Shown: positions 39,175-51,757 of the stretch, one piece after another | How the letters are laid out: each line of letters begins with the position of its first letter | How positions within the stretch are numbered: the first letter of the stretch is position 1 | Notes under the pieces: model-generated | Told to the model about the DNA's origin: nothing | Database searches by the model: none | Seen by the model: the letters and a program-made list of their open reading frames with translations, nothing else | Position numbers and translations under genes: made by a program | Assembly (NCBI RefSeq): GCF_029873635.1 | Contig: NC_080428.1 | Coordinates: 69,647,101 to 69,711,100, forward strand | Direction of reading: 5' to 3' | DNA from: Malania oleifera | Taxonomy: Eukaryota > Streptophyta > Magnoliopsida > Santalales > Ximeniaceae | DNA: 64,000 bases

Positions 39175-40026
39175 TTCTTTTATAAAAAATTAAAATTAGT
39201 AATAAATCATAAAAAAGAACTAATATTTATAATAATTAAAATTTTTTTAATGTACTTTTCGTTAAAATTTAAGGATTGAACACAAATAAAACATAGTTCA
39301 ATAGTTTTTAAATTCAAATAACCTATCAAACATAGTGTTAAAAAAATATAAACTAAAATTTAAAAAATTCATACTTCATAAATTAAATTTACAAAGTTAA
39401 TTTTTTGTTCTTTTGTGCGTACAATATGAATGGTAGATGGATAAAAAAAAAACTCATATTTATATTAATTTTCCATTTATTATTTTAAAATATGAGATTC
39501 AACCAGATTTAAAAAGTAAGCCATAATTCGACCGATCGGTCAATTCAAGTTAAATTTCAAACTATATTTTATTTTTTAAAGATATATTCACTATTTAATT
39601 TGTATGAAAGTTGTATATAACATATATTTTTTCACACTTACTTAACAGTTAACTAATGGTCAACTATTCATTTTTGTCAATAAATTAAAATTTTAGAAAA
39701 TTTTTCATGGGACAGAATGTCATATTTGGAAAACTTGGAGGCATTACTGGATTGACCCAATTTTTATTTATGTTTATATTTTTTTTATGATGCTAGTGAA
39801 TATATCATGTGTTGTACGTTAATCATATGTGAATAATCTTGCACAACATATTTTATAATTTTTAATATATTCTAATGTTTCTAAAAATAAAACAATATTA
39901 TATTGCACAACTAAATTTACAAATAAAAAGTGCAAATACTTGAAGTTATTCTTAAAAATGTTTATATATTTTTACAAATTATGAAATACAAACAATATTG
40001 AATTATATTTAAAATTTTGAACATGA
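39175..40026. other. AT-rich intergenic, no gene seen
   Basis: Homopolymer-rich sequence without coding potential. Confidence 0.6.
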
Positions 40027-40517
40027 TGTTGGCCTAACATGACTTACTAATTTTATTTTGATGATAACAAATCAAAGGTAATTTAACATGTTTTGGTGAA
40101 AGTGATAATACTTTAGGAATCAGGTTTTTTAAACTCAAGTTCAAGTAATCACGAAACTCATTGCAAGATTACATGAAAAGGAAATGAAAACTTAAATGAC
40201 AAGAAAGTATGAATTCCAAAGATGATTTGATGAAAGCTTAGAGAATTGAAACTTAAAGGCAAGATGGACTCAACAAATGACAAGCATGAAGACTCCAAAC
40301 TTAGAATATGTTTAAGTCTTAAGAGACTCTCTATGTATGTACTTAATTCAAATGATGATATGGTTGGATTTGAACCTTATTAGGAAAATCATTGACTTAG
40401 AGACCATATTTTAAAAAACCCCAGACAATATTTTTTAAAAGTCTTAAATTACTTTGAGGAAAACAAAAGAGCACAAAAAAAATTTGGAAACAAACTTGAA
40501 AATCAGAAAAGTTGCTT

Positions 40518-40836
40518 GTCCAGGCGACTGATATGGTTGGCTTAGGCGACTGACACTTATATAGAATGAATTTGGGAAAACCCGAGACGACCCAAGCGAT
40601 TGATTTTTGACAACCCAGTCAACTTACACTTACTGCTTTTGAATTTTTAGTATTTTTAATGACCTAGGCGACTGACCCTTCGTGATCTAGTCGACTAACT
40701 CTTCGAAAATTCAAATTTTAAAGTTAACGGGAAGTTTCCAAAATTGAGTTTTTAAAAAGTATTCGTTATGAAAACTTGAGAAACACTCCAAGTCACTTGG
40801 GGAACACGAAATTAACCTTTTTTACATCTATAAATA
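40518..40836 (+). promoter_or_regulatory. LTR promoter: TATA box plus AGGCGACTGA repeats
   Basis: About five variants of TAGGCGACTGA/TAGTCGACTAA between 40518 and 40700 lie upstream of TATAAATA (40829-40836). Confidence 0.5.
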
Positions 40837-41116
40837 CCCCCCAAGACAAAGTTTTTGAACATACCAAGTTATACACAACAATCAAAGCTTTCTTGCTTAC
40901 AATACTTTCAAAACTCTCTTGCTTACATACTTGTTGAAATTTTCTATTGAGTTTTGCTGTGAAATCCTCACAAATCTCTGAGCATATTGAATTCTTTCCA
41001 TCAAGAAAGAAGCTCATGATGATATACTTCTAAAACTTCAAATTCTCTCTATTGTTATTTTGAATTGAAGTATATAGTTGCGCTTTATTGTTGTATTAAT
41101 CAACTCTTGTAGAGAG

Positions 41117-43428
41117 TGTAATAACCCAAGAAAAAAAAAAAGAATAATAATAATAATAGTTAGTATTAAAAAAGAAAGTGTTTCTCTGTTAGGATCCTTG
41201 ATTTCATGTTTGATGCCTAAGAAAGACCTTGTCTAAGCGAGTGCTCAGAGACCATTGCGGCTCAGTCGCTCCCTGGAGGTCGGCCTGGTCAAAATGGAAT
41301 TTCATAGGATAAACAGGGTAGACACTGTTTATATACGTAAATAAGTACATAAAATAATGTTTTGACTGACATAATTTGTAGAAATATATGATAAAATAAT
41401 AAAGTAAGTATCATATGCGGGGCCCACAAGACTGTGTGGGGCCCACATGAGTCCCGAAACAGTATGGAGGTTTACACGAGTCTCAAAGCTATTTAGGATG
41501 TATAAAATCGTATAAGAATTTTTCGAATTACGTAGGATCCATTCAGGTCTCGAAGTTGTGTGGGGCCCACAAGACCGTGTGGGGCCCACATGAGTTTTCA
41601 AAATTCAAATTTAATTCTTGTTCAAAAATAAATAATAAAATAAATAAATACTAAAAATAGTTTAAAAGTAATAACAATGATAATAATAATGATAATAATG
41701 ATTAAGAAAAATAATAAAATAATTAATTAACTAATTGATTAATTAATTAGGTAAGTAGTTAATTAATAATTTATTTAATGGGAATGGTGGCAAGCACTCC
41801 CACATGGCCTCCATCCCCATCCCATACTCAACCCATACCTTGCCCATTCTTTAATTTTTAATAATTATAATTTCACCCATCTCCCCACACTTTTACAAAT
41901 TCCATTTCTTCCCCAAAATTTTCCTATAAATAGGGAGCTCTCAACCTTCATTTTTACAACAATTTTCCAAAGAAGAGAAGGATTAGTGAGTGAAAGAATT
42001 TGTGGTGGAGAGAGAATTTTTGAATAAATTCTCAATCACCAACTTTTTCCGATCTCATTTCTTAAAGATAATTATTGTGTTCGTAGCACACAGTAAAAGA
42101 AGAAAGTAAGTAAATTTTGATTATGTTAGTTTCTTTTTATTTTAAATTCATACCCGAGTTTATTTTGTACGTAAATTTTAATTATGTTACTTAGTTCCAC
42201 AAAATTTCCATGAGTTTATTTTTACGCATATTTAATTATACCAGTTCTATCTTTAAATTACTTGCATCTATTTTTGGGTTAAGAAATGTTCCAATCCCCT
42301 CGGGTAAATTTTCAGCATTTCTTTCTATTCAAAAATAAAATTATATATATATTTAACACAAAAATTGTGTGGCATGAGTTTATTTTTACGTTACATTTTT
42401 TTTATGAAAATATGAGTAAAGATGAGATTTTCACGATATTATTTTAAATTGCATAAATTATAATAAGATGATTTTAAAACCTCTTATGGCAACGAAAGTT
42501 CAAAGTTACAGATGCTCGGTACCGCAGCTTAAAGTTTATACGGATCAGAGTGCACCCACACTGTTTACAGAGTGGTTATTTATGTTAGTGGATTTCTCCT
42601 GAGTGCACACCTGGTTCCGGACCAGGACTTAATAAGGAAAATCTCACTTAAAGTTTACGTACGTTGATTTAGTTTGGTCGGCCAGCCAGCTAAGTCCAAT
42701 TTTCGGACCGCACAACCCAGTCATGGGGGTAAACATGACTTACGGCAAACAGGCCTAAGGGTAGTTTTTATAATATATGTTTATACATATTTAATTACGT
42801 GTACAAAGTTACTGATGATTTGAAGGAAAAGTGTAAGTTTACGTGAAAATGATCATTTTGGTACTTAAATGACGATCTAAGGAAAACGTATAAGGAAAAG
42901 TATATGTATGTTTATCATTAAATATTTTTACAGTTTTAAAGTTAAAAGTTTAAATTAACAGTTATAGTATATGATTGTAAAAATTTACTATTGAAATTTA
43001 TGACACAAATTTTATGCAGAAATTTTTAAATTTATGTTTATTCTAAAAGCAGTCTTGAAGTTATAGTATTAAATATTGTTTTACGAAATTCTTTAAAAAC
43101 TCATTTTGGCCACACACTAATAATAATCTTATTTACTTACTGATCGTCGTCTCACCCCAATGATATTTTATTTCAGATAACTCTGAAGGACATGTCGGAA
43201 ATCAGGCTTAGCAAGCATACGGGTGGGGATTAGAAAAATAAAGATTTACTAGAAATATTAGTATGATTTTAGATATTTACGTTTGTGTAATTTTCTTCTT
43301 TTGAAATAAATGATTGTAATATGGATGATTAGCGCTCTGGTGTAATAAAAATTGAGTTTATTTTGCTTCCGCTGTAAATGAGTAGTAAAAAGTTAATATC
43401 CCAGACCCCTCGGGGTCGGGGTGTTACA
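41117..43428 (+). mobile_element. Solo Gypsy LTR (2312 bp) with perfect target duplication
   Basis: TGTAATAACCC...GGGTGTTACA flanked by GAGAG (41112-41116, 43429-43433). It contains TATAAATA (41925-41932) and the shared Gypsy-LTR blocks CCGCACAACCCAGTCATG (about 42708) and CGTCTCACCCC (about 43148). No internal region, so it is a solo LTR. Confidence 0.92.
41436..41932 (+). promoter_or_regulatory. LTR promoter: TATA box plus GTGGGGCCCAC palindromes
   Basis: The palindrome GTGGGGCCCAC occurs at 41436-41446, 41560-41570 and 41579-41589, with a variant at about 41417. TATAAATA follows at 41925-41932. Confidence 0.5.
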
Positions 43429-44427
43429 GAGAGTGTCTTTGTACACCAAATTTATTTTCATTTTTGTAGACGGTTTAGGTTTTTGAATCATCGATTGGAC
43501 CGAGCGTGGGGTATCGCTTGGAGAGGAGGACTCTATCCTATTGAAGGGGGGATTGTAAGTTTTCTCCTACTCGTCAAAGGAGTGTGTAAGGTTGCTCCTA
43601 CCCGTAAAGGAGTGGAATAGTGAATCCTTGGGTGTGTTGCCTAAGGCAAGGACGTAGGCGGGGATAGCCGAACCTCGTAAAACTCGTAGTGTCACTCTCT
43701 TCCCTACTCTCATTTAATTTTCTACTCATATAAACTGTGTGGTTGGATATTTAATATTATTCTCATATAAACAACGTGGATTGGATATTAAAAAAGTTGA
43801 TAAATTAATATTGGCATTGCAGAAATTGAAAGGGAGTAAGTCGGTTGATCAATACTTATTGCGGAAACCGTAAGAGAGTACGTTGATTGATTAACACCAA
43901 AGACTCATTAATTAATTGAAAGTTGTTTGTTTAAATTCTGAAAATTAGAAGAGTGGTTGGAAATATCTATTGTGCTTCATATTATGAAATCAAGTCTATT
44001 AATACAAGACATTTTTCAGCTACATATTTAAACTCAACATTGACTTACTCAATTGCTGAATCTTGGAAACATTGCTAGAATTATTATATATTGTGAATCT
44101 TGTCTTGGTTATCTTGGTTGGTTGAATTAAATTGATGAAAGAATTTTTTTTTTTTTTTAAATTCACAAAGCATTCAATTTGGTATACTCATACTCATTCA
44201 TAGAAGTTATAACTTAATTAGTTTTCCGTTGTACTTGTTATTAAAAATCAATCTTGCATGAGTGGTTGCTGAAATCAAAATAAGTTGAGAAAGAATTAAT
44301 TAAAGAAGGTATAAAGAAATTTTAAAATTCCAATTCACCCCCCCTCTTGGGAATACACTTTCCTTTTCAAATGGTATTAGAGTGAGGTTGTAGCAAATCT
44401 TAATCTAAAAGCTACATAAAGATTTAA

Positions 44428-45552
44428 ATGGCACACTTAGGTGTATCTCTTTTTGTTGAGGGTCAATCCTCAACTAAACCTCCTATTTTCTGCGGTGTAA
44501 ACTACACCTTTTGGAAACAATGAATGAGAACCTTCAAACCATGGATTAGAAAGCATGGAAAGTTGTCACACATGGTAACCACATCCCTACTAAATTAGTA
44601 TATGGTAAAGAGGTGCCTAAGGAAGAAAAAGATATGATTGATAATGACTGTAAAATGCTGCAAGTAAACTCAAATCCCATGAATGCACTATATTATGCTT
44701 TGGACCTTAATGAATTTAATAGGGTCATGACATGTAAGTCAGCAAAAGAAATATAGGATAAGTTAGAGGTAACCTATGAAGGAACAGTCGATGTTAGAGA
44801 TAGTAGAATCGACATGCTCACAAGCGAGTATGAAGCTTTTAGGATGAACCCAGATGAAACTATCACTAGCATGTATACTAGGTTTACTCACATAATAAAC
44901 TCTTTAAATGCTTTAGGGAAAAATTACTTAACATATGAAATGATTTGAAAAATCTTTCGAGGATTTCCTCCGATATGGGAACCTAAGGCCACAGCAATCA
45001 CAGAAGGAAGAAACCTGAAAAATACTTCTCTTGATGAGTTAATTGAATCCCCTCTCATATATGAGATGGCGATAAGCAAAAGAAATTTCGAGAATAATAA
45101 TAAAAATAAGAAATCAATAGCCCTTAAGGCTACCAAAGAAAGCTCTAATGATGAAGACGAAGAAAAGAATTAGATGATGAAGAACTAGCCTTCATTACTA
45201 GAAGACTTGGAAATTTTTTCAGAAAAAATAGGAAGTTCCCTCGGAAGTTTAAAGGATAAAAAATTGAGAAAGGAGAAACAAAAAAAAAAAAGAAACTAAA
45301 AGTGAACCTCTTACGTGTTATAACTGCAAAAAGGTTGGACATATTAAACCTGATTGTCCACAGCTAAAGAAAGACAAGAAGAAGAAAAAGAAGGCAATGA
45401 AAGCTACATGGGATGATACAAGCTTAAGCGAATTGGAGAATGAATCAAGTTAACAATAAGTTGCCAACATATGCTTCATGGCTTACAATGCTGAGGTAAA
45501 CTCCTACTATAGTTTGTCAGAAAAGTCTAGTGAAGAGTCATGAAATGATTCA
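44428..45552 (+). pseudogene. Copia-A gag (Sirevirus-like), 5' part of element
   Basis: MAHLGVSLFVEGQSSTKPP, then a W-to-stop (KQ-stop-MRTF). Further on come EVTYEGTVDVRDSRIDML, MYTRFTHIINSLNALGKNYL and a zinc knuckle CYNCKKVGHIKPDC (about 45318-45359), in more than one frame. This is the Copia gag order. It ends abruptly where a Gypsy LTR begins at 45553, and no pol of this element was found further on. Confidence 0.8.
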
Positions 45553-45600
45553 TGTAATGCCCTGGTCCTTTATACGAACCCAGAGTGCTACTAGACATAC

Positions 45601-47674
45601 TGTTGACCCTATAGGTCATTCCCAGTTTTGATAATGACAAATACTTTGATATTTAATGGTTGCCAAGTTTGTGTGCAGGTTCTCATTGATAAGTTCATAT
45701 AATGGCATGCAGCAACCTGAAGAGAAGTGAAGACCCCAACACATTTATTATTTTTTGTAATGTTATTGGGTCTGTAATAATTTCATTTCAAAAAAGTCTG
45801 TAATAATCTGCATATTATGCATGTAGAACTTATAAGATCAAGACCTTAGAGAGACCTTAGGGATCACCCTTCGGTTGACTGACCCCAGGTTTTTTTGGCA
45901 TACTTAAAAAGGCCTTAAAAAGACCCTAGGTCCCAGCACTTGCACGTAAGAAAGTCCCCAACATCACTTAAAATATAAGGGGAATTAGTTGAAGTTAAAA
46001 TTGGACTTAATAGGCAAAACTATGAGGGGTCGGGCAACCGAACCCTTGGAGTTCAAAACTCCTCGGGCGCCCGAACTACTGAAAGGTCAGCAGTTTGACC
46101 TTAGTTTGGGCTACCGAACTAGAATGAGTGCATCGCTCTCAAGGCCCCTAACCCTTTGAAAAACACTATTCACCAACTCGGGCTACCAAGCATTTCAGTT
46201 CAAATCATGCCTCGAGCGACCAAACTCTTGTGTTCAGGCTACCGACCCAAGACCCTAGCACTCAAACCTCGGAGCAAATGTTTTTGACTTTTGTTCAGGC
46301 TACCGAACCTAGATTCGGGTGACCAAACCATTTAAAATGTTCTTCAAAGCTGAGTCTATTCGGGCGATTGAACCTTGGTTCAGCCACCCGAACCTTCTCG
46401 GGTCATTTAAATTATTACCACAGTTAAAAGGATTAAAATGATTTAAAAGCTCTAATATGTTTTAAATCTTTTCTAATAATTCCTTATGGGTCCTAAACGG
46501 TTATAATTTTGCCATTCTCTATATATAGGGGCTCATTTGCAAAATTAAGGTTAGATTAGCACTATAATTAGTGAAAAATCCTCTTAATCTCAAAAAGCCT
46601 ATTTTTGCCTATTCCACCCCAAATACTCACATATATTCATTCCCTTGATACATATTAGCATTGTGAGAGTTTACAAATTGTGCTAGTGCTTATTAGGCAT
46701 TGCTAATACTCCCATTGTCTTGCTTGAATATCTGATATTGATTTTGGGGAGTTTAGCATAGTTTATCCCACAGATTTTTATTGATAAAATCTTGTGTTGG
46801 GATAAACTCATAAGGTTAAGGATCTTTGCATTGTCATTGCAAGATTCCTATAGCTATATTTTTGTTGTGCAAATATTTTCACAAGCTATAATATTTTTCA
46901 AGCAACTCTTGTGTCATATTTTATTGAGGAAAATATTTTTGAGTTGATTTGAATATTGTTGCTAGCATCTTTGAAACACTAATCTGATATTAAGATTTGA
47001 TATAATTTGCTTTCAAAGATTAGCTTGTAAACACTCTTGTGCTTGATAGACTATAGACCTAACCTTGAGTGTTGATTGCACACGTAGAGCACTGAACTTA
47101 TAGTTCATACATACTTGAGGTGCATTGATTATACTGTGCGTATTGTAGTACATAGTTTGCTTAATTGAGAAGCACATTTCCATGTACATAAATTAACATT
47201 TGTTGTATTCCAGGCGTGGGCCTAAAGAGGGAGACTAGCCCTGTGGAATAGTCCCGGATTGGCTTAGACCCGATTAGGAAAGTTAGGTGCGCCATCTTGG
47301 TAAGGCGTATTGGTTGAGGACAGCCCCGTTAATTGACCTGGTTGTAACCAGTGTCACTCCACCCGTTAAGTGAGCAGTAGTGGAATCTTTGTGCTGGTGT
47401 AGCCAAGGCGGGGACGCAGGCAGTATTGGCCGAACCCCGATAATATATCGTGTGTCCGTTTATATTTTCGCACTTTATATTTACCACACGTGTATGTTAT
47501 AGTGTGAATGATGCTCATAATTTAAATTTCCACATATTATCTGCGCGTTTGGGTTTATATGTATATAGAAAGACCATGAGTTGTGAAATACTACTATTGG
47601 TTTAGCTAAACCTAGAGGATTAATTTTTAAATACCCAATTCACCCCCCCTTTCGGGAATACACCAAGGCTAACA
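45601..47674 (+). mobile_element. Solo Copia LTR (2074 bp) inside Gypsy-C LTR
   Basis: TGTTGACCC...AAGGCTAACA flanked by CATAC/CATAT (45596-45600, 47675-47679). It has the Sirevirus-like CACCCCCCCTTTCGGGAATA end and TTTGATAATGACAAA near the start. TATA-like TATATATA is at 46520-46527. Confidence 0.88.
46028..46527 (+). promoter_or_regulatory. LTR promoter: TATA box plus about ten TCGGGCNNCCGAAC repeats
   Basis: Between 46028 and 46405 about ten variants of CGGGCTACCGAAC recur every 25-60 bp. The motif is nearly self-complementary (TTCGG...CCGAA). TATATATA lies downstream at 46520. Confidence 0.52.
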
Positions 47675-49567
47675 CATATGGAATACCTGTATCTGATAAA
47701 CATATATAAACAACCCGCCCTAAACAGGGACAAACAGGCGTATCTCATACATATTTGTACTCATACACAGCGGAAAACATAAACATTCTCATTCGGGGTT
47801 CTATTAGACATATACTAAAGTTCTAACTATATTCCTTAGTATAAAAGATCCATGTTCAAAACATAAACATATTACACTCTCTTACATTCTACTAGGCTAA
47901 CAACCTAGTACGAATACAAAAACTTAAGTTTACCTACAAGACTATACGCGCCAAAGTCCCTCTAGAAGAACTAGGACTGACGTCTTGTAGGACCTGAAAC
48001 AGAGGTTGTAACATTGGGGTGAGACACCTCTCAGTAAGGTGGAAGATATTACAATAGCACGTGACTACATGAGTTTATTCCAGTTAAAAATAGTTGCATA
48101 GTATTACATACATAGTATAGTAGTATCAGAGATATATAAACATAATATGACATCATTACAATCGAGAGTCCCCGAGATTAGGGTAGAGTACAGGCTCATA
48201 CGCTGTACGATTCCCTCCACACGGTAATCAACCCTGTGACTTAACCCATTTCAGTTTTTAAATCATGTATATGAAAACTTAGGACAATGACCAGCTTTGG
48301 AACTTTCAGTAATATGCCTAATTATCCCGTGGCATGGGTTGTGCACTGATAACTTTGATAGAGCCCTGTTCGTGTAGGCACTGTCAAGCATCACATATAT
48401 AGTCCGACTGCCCCACCTGGTCTGTAATTTCACTAGTGGCCCCATACACTCCTGCAAGCCGACTATCTCGATACCCACACTAATTCACATGTGTGGTTGC
48501 ACTGTACCTCAGTAAGCAACAGAGCCACACCTCTAGCTATTTAAAACCTCAGATAACCTGGAGTATCTTTCAACTCTTTCGAAGTGTCTTTCAACTCCTT
48601 TAGTAACAAGCTGTGGTTTCAATTAATCATATATATAATTTACAATAAAAAATAACAACCCGTGCAGTTCTAGTATTTTCACAATCACAATCATGCAATC
48701 TTTCATGCAAATTTTCTTTTCTGTCAATTAGTGGTGTTAATCGGCACAAATGCTCTTGGTTCAACCCTTTTACATTTTAAGCTCGGTGATTAACTGACAC
48801 CTGTTTCCCACATTTTCATATAATAGAATGAAATTTCAGTTTCTCATAGTTCGTTTACCCATATACAGTTCAGTAGGTTCCATTTCATATCATATGTCAC
48901 GTTCGTTTCGTCAAAATCTGTTATAAACAATATATAATTCAAAAAATACCATTTGGACCGCAAACATGGGTATCAAGCAGTTCATACTTTAGTTTTAGAA
49001 CAATTTAAAGTAATTTTGGAAAATTTGGAGTTTATATACCAAAACCCCTATTTTTTTTTTCCAAAAATCGTAAAACCGTAAGAAACAACATTTATACCTA
49101 GTAAAATTTTGCAAATAAGCAGTCAGAATGTGCATAAAGGCATAAGCCATCTTTCTAGCGGTTCAGTTTTCTAAAAAAAACATTGATGTAAATAAATCCC
49201 CTTACCTTAATCCTGAAAACAGAAATACGAACGGATCGGTCCAAAACAACGACCTGGGATCCCCGAAACCTAAAAATCGAAGAACAATACTTCACTAGAA
49301 TCATGACTACTACATATATACCGAATCAAAAACAAAATCAGATCCTTACCTCGTTTTTAGGGAAAAACCCGAAAATCTTCAAAATAAGGATTTGATCCAC
49401 TATAACTGAAGAGATTCTCCTTTTGATCTACGCAGAAACCTTCGATCGTGGAAATAGACGATGAACAGCGAAGGATCGTAGAGAGAGAGAGAGAGAGAAC
49501 TCACTGGTTCTAGAGAGAGAAAGAGAGAGCTTTTAGGTTTTCTTCACCCTTAAGCAACCAAAAATGA

Positions 49568-49798
49568 TATTTATAGAGCCATTGACAGAGTCAAATTCGT
49601 TGATGAAGCGGTGCCTTCGTGGACGAACTAGCCACTTAGTTCGTGGACAAAGCTCTACTTTCGTCGATGAACCCTATTCTGATATTTTCCTTGGTTTCGC
49701 TCGGTATCTCTTCATCGACGATTCTCTAAATTTCGGCGATGAAGAGCTGAAGAGACTTCGTCAACGAACATACTGCCTTTGTCGACAAACCCTGCTAT
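49568..49798 (-). promoter_or_regulatory. LTR promoter: TATA box plus TTCGTCGACGAA repeats
   Basis: About eight variants of TTCGTCGACGAA between 49598 and 49798 precede, on the minus strand, a TATAAATA (49568-49575). The direction points away from the adjacent gag. Confidence 0.52.
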
Positions 49799-50349
49799 AA
49801 TTCCCTTTTTACCCCTTTTCTTATTTATTTTCCTTATTTACGAGTTCGAGTCTCTACAATTCATGTGATAGTATGCCCTCATACAAAGAAATCCAGGCTG
49901 AACTATTTTCCTTACACAATAGTTTCATAAAAGTGACTAAAAAGAATATAAAGGGTCGGGGCGTTATAGTTTGGTATCATAGCCCATAGCCAGCCAGAAG
50001 TGTGAAGTGAATTGCACTGCTTGGTTATGGATATGCTCAGAGCTTAGGTTGCTTGGTTCTGTAGATTAGACTATACTAGAGTTTAGGATGTGAGTTTGAT
50101 TTTCGAGTTTAGCTTAGTATACCTGGGGGCAGACTTCTGTGCTTTTCTGGATCATTCGAAGAGTTCAGAAAATCAAAGCAATCTATTGGTAGTTTTGTTT
50201 CTAAGTGGAAGGGAGGAACTCAAGTTAGAATGAGAATGTGAGTCATTTGAGCACGTCGATACTAGGAATGTTATTATGGGAAGTGAGTTTATAGTATTGC
50301 AGTATTAGTTGGTTAAGATTCTAATTGATTTCCTTAATTGCTTTTAAGG

Positions 50350-51757
50350 ATGGAATCCAGGGATATTACTGCCAACGTTGGAGGTAGTAGTAGTGAGGGT
50401 GCTCACCATGAGGCTGGCAGTGACTCTACTAGTGTGCTACGGGACTTCACTCTGCAGCTTTTGGCTAAGGTTGTCCAAATGAATAAGGGTCAGAATCGTC
50501 CCCTTGTTGAGTTGGGATGCTCCATTGACCAGTTCACATGACTAAAACCTCCTATTTTCATGGGGAGTGCGGATCTGATTCGAGCTGAGAATTGGATTGG
50601 GGAGATTAAGAAGATTCTAGACGTCCTTAACTGCACTGAGAAGCAGAAGGTGGCCTTTGCGACGTTTAAGCTGATAAGCGAAGCAGAGAGGTGGTGGAAG
50701 TTAGTTAAGATGCTTGAAAAGCATCAACCTACTCCTATAGTTCTGACGTCGGCTTGGTTCAAAGATTTATTCTTTGAACAGTATTTTCCAGCCACGGTCA
50801 GAAATGCTAAGATGGAGGAATTCATGAGTCTGGAGCAGGTGTAGCTGTCGATTCAACAATATGCTTCCACATTTCAGGAGCTATATCAATTTGCTCCATT
50901 CATGATTCCGGACGAGGCAAAGAACGCTTGGAAGTTTCAGAGGGGCCTAAAGAAGGAGATTAGGAAACAGACTGCGATCTGTAAGATGTAGGATTTTGCT
51001 ACTCTAGTTGACAAAGCCACCGTAGTAGAGGAGAGTTTGTAAGAGGACCTTGAGGTTCAGGTTCCAAAGAAGAGACCCGTGCCTTCCAGTTCTTATGGAG
51101 GGGCAAAGCAGGGCAATTGAAAGAAGAACAATGGTGGTACTTCTCAAAGTACCGAAACTACTCCGGCTTGTTCCAAGTGTGGGAGAGACCTCACTCAGGG
51201 AAGTGTTTGTTGGGTTATGGAGCTTATTTTCGTTGTGGTAGGATGGGAGATCAAAGGAAATATTGTCGCATGCTGATGAAAACTGGAGCTCCACAACAGT
51301 CATATGGAGGAGGTGTTTAGGCACAACGGGGTGGTCAACAAGGGGGGACAGCCCAGGCTAAGGTGTACTCCCTAAGTCCTGGTGACGCAGAGAATGCAAG
51401 AGATATTGTCACAAGTACCATTTACATGCTTTCCAATAAAGCTGTTATACTATTCGACTCGGGGCAACACATTCCTTTATATCTCGAGGACTTGTTAAAC
51501 TGTGTGGCATTGAGACTCAATAGTTAGATTATGAACTAGTGGTGGCTACGTCTTTAGGGTCGATAGTCGTATGTAGAAGGGTAATCCATGACCTTCCAGT
51601 AGAAATTCAAGAGAGAGTACTACCAGTTAGTCTTATTGTGTTTGATATGCATGACTTTGATATTATTCTGGGTATGGACTGGTTGTTTGTCAGTTATGCC
51701 AATATCGATTATCACGGGAAAGAAGTGGTGTTTAGACCTCCGGGGAAGTAGGAATTT
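50350..51757 (+). pseudogene. Gypsy-C gag and protease
   Basis: From ATG 50350: gag core with MGSADLIRAENWIGEIKKIL, KVAFATFKLISEAERWW, WFKDLFFEQYFPATVR and FQRGLKKEIRKQ, then two CCHC-like knuckles (CSKCGR..., then CGRMGDQRKYC), then protease with LFDSG (51449-51463; the following A is lost with a frameshift) and FDMHDFDIILGMDWL (51638-51682). Several TAG stops sit where related sequences have Q. It is of the Tekay/Del type by comparison with Gypsy-B. It is cut at about 51757, with no RT or integrase. Confidence 0.85.

Larger units (their letters stand above)
40027..44369 (+). mobile_element. 5' LTR of Sirevirus-like Copia (Copia-A), split by a solo Gypsy LTR
   Basis: Starts TGTTGGCCTAAC with TTTGATGATAACAAA shortly after, and ends CACTTTCCTTTTCA before a PBS-like AATGGTATTAGAG (44370-44382). 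The CACCCCCCCTCTTGGGAATA motif near the end (44338-44355) is shared with the LTRs at 181-1555 and 45601-47674. Without the insertion (41117-43428 plus duplication) the LTR is about 2.0 kb. The partner LTR is not visible. Confidence 0.82.
45553..49968. mobile_element. Gypsy-C 5' LTR, split by a solo Copia LTR
   Basis: Both ends look alike when one is inverted (TGTAATGCCC...GGGGCGTTATA), giving terminal inverted repeats of about 22 bp with mismatches. Position and PBS (TTGGTATCATAGCC, 49971-) say plus-strand 5' LTR. However, its body (TATA at 49568-49575, the GAGGTGTCTCACC block at 48016-48039, the palindrome cluster) is in minus orientation compared with the LTRs at 41117 and 55518. Without the insertion it is about 2.3 kb. 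Confidence 0.75.

Noticed and set aside
51539..51751. Independent small gene
   Set aside because: It is the aspartic protease part of Gypsy-C (FDIILGMDWL) and continues from the gag frame after a frameshift.
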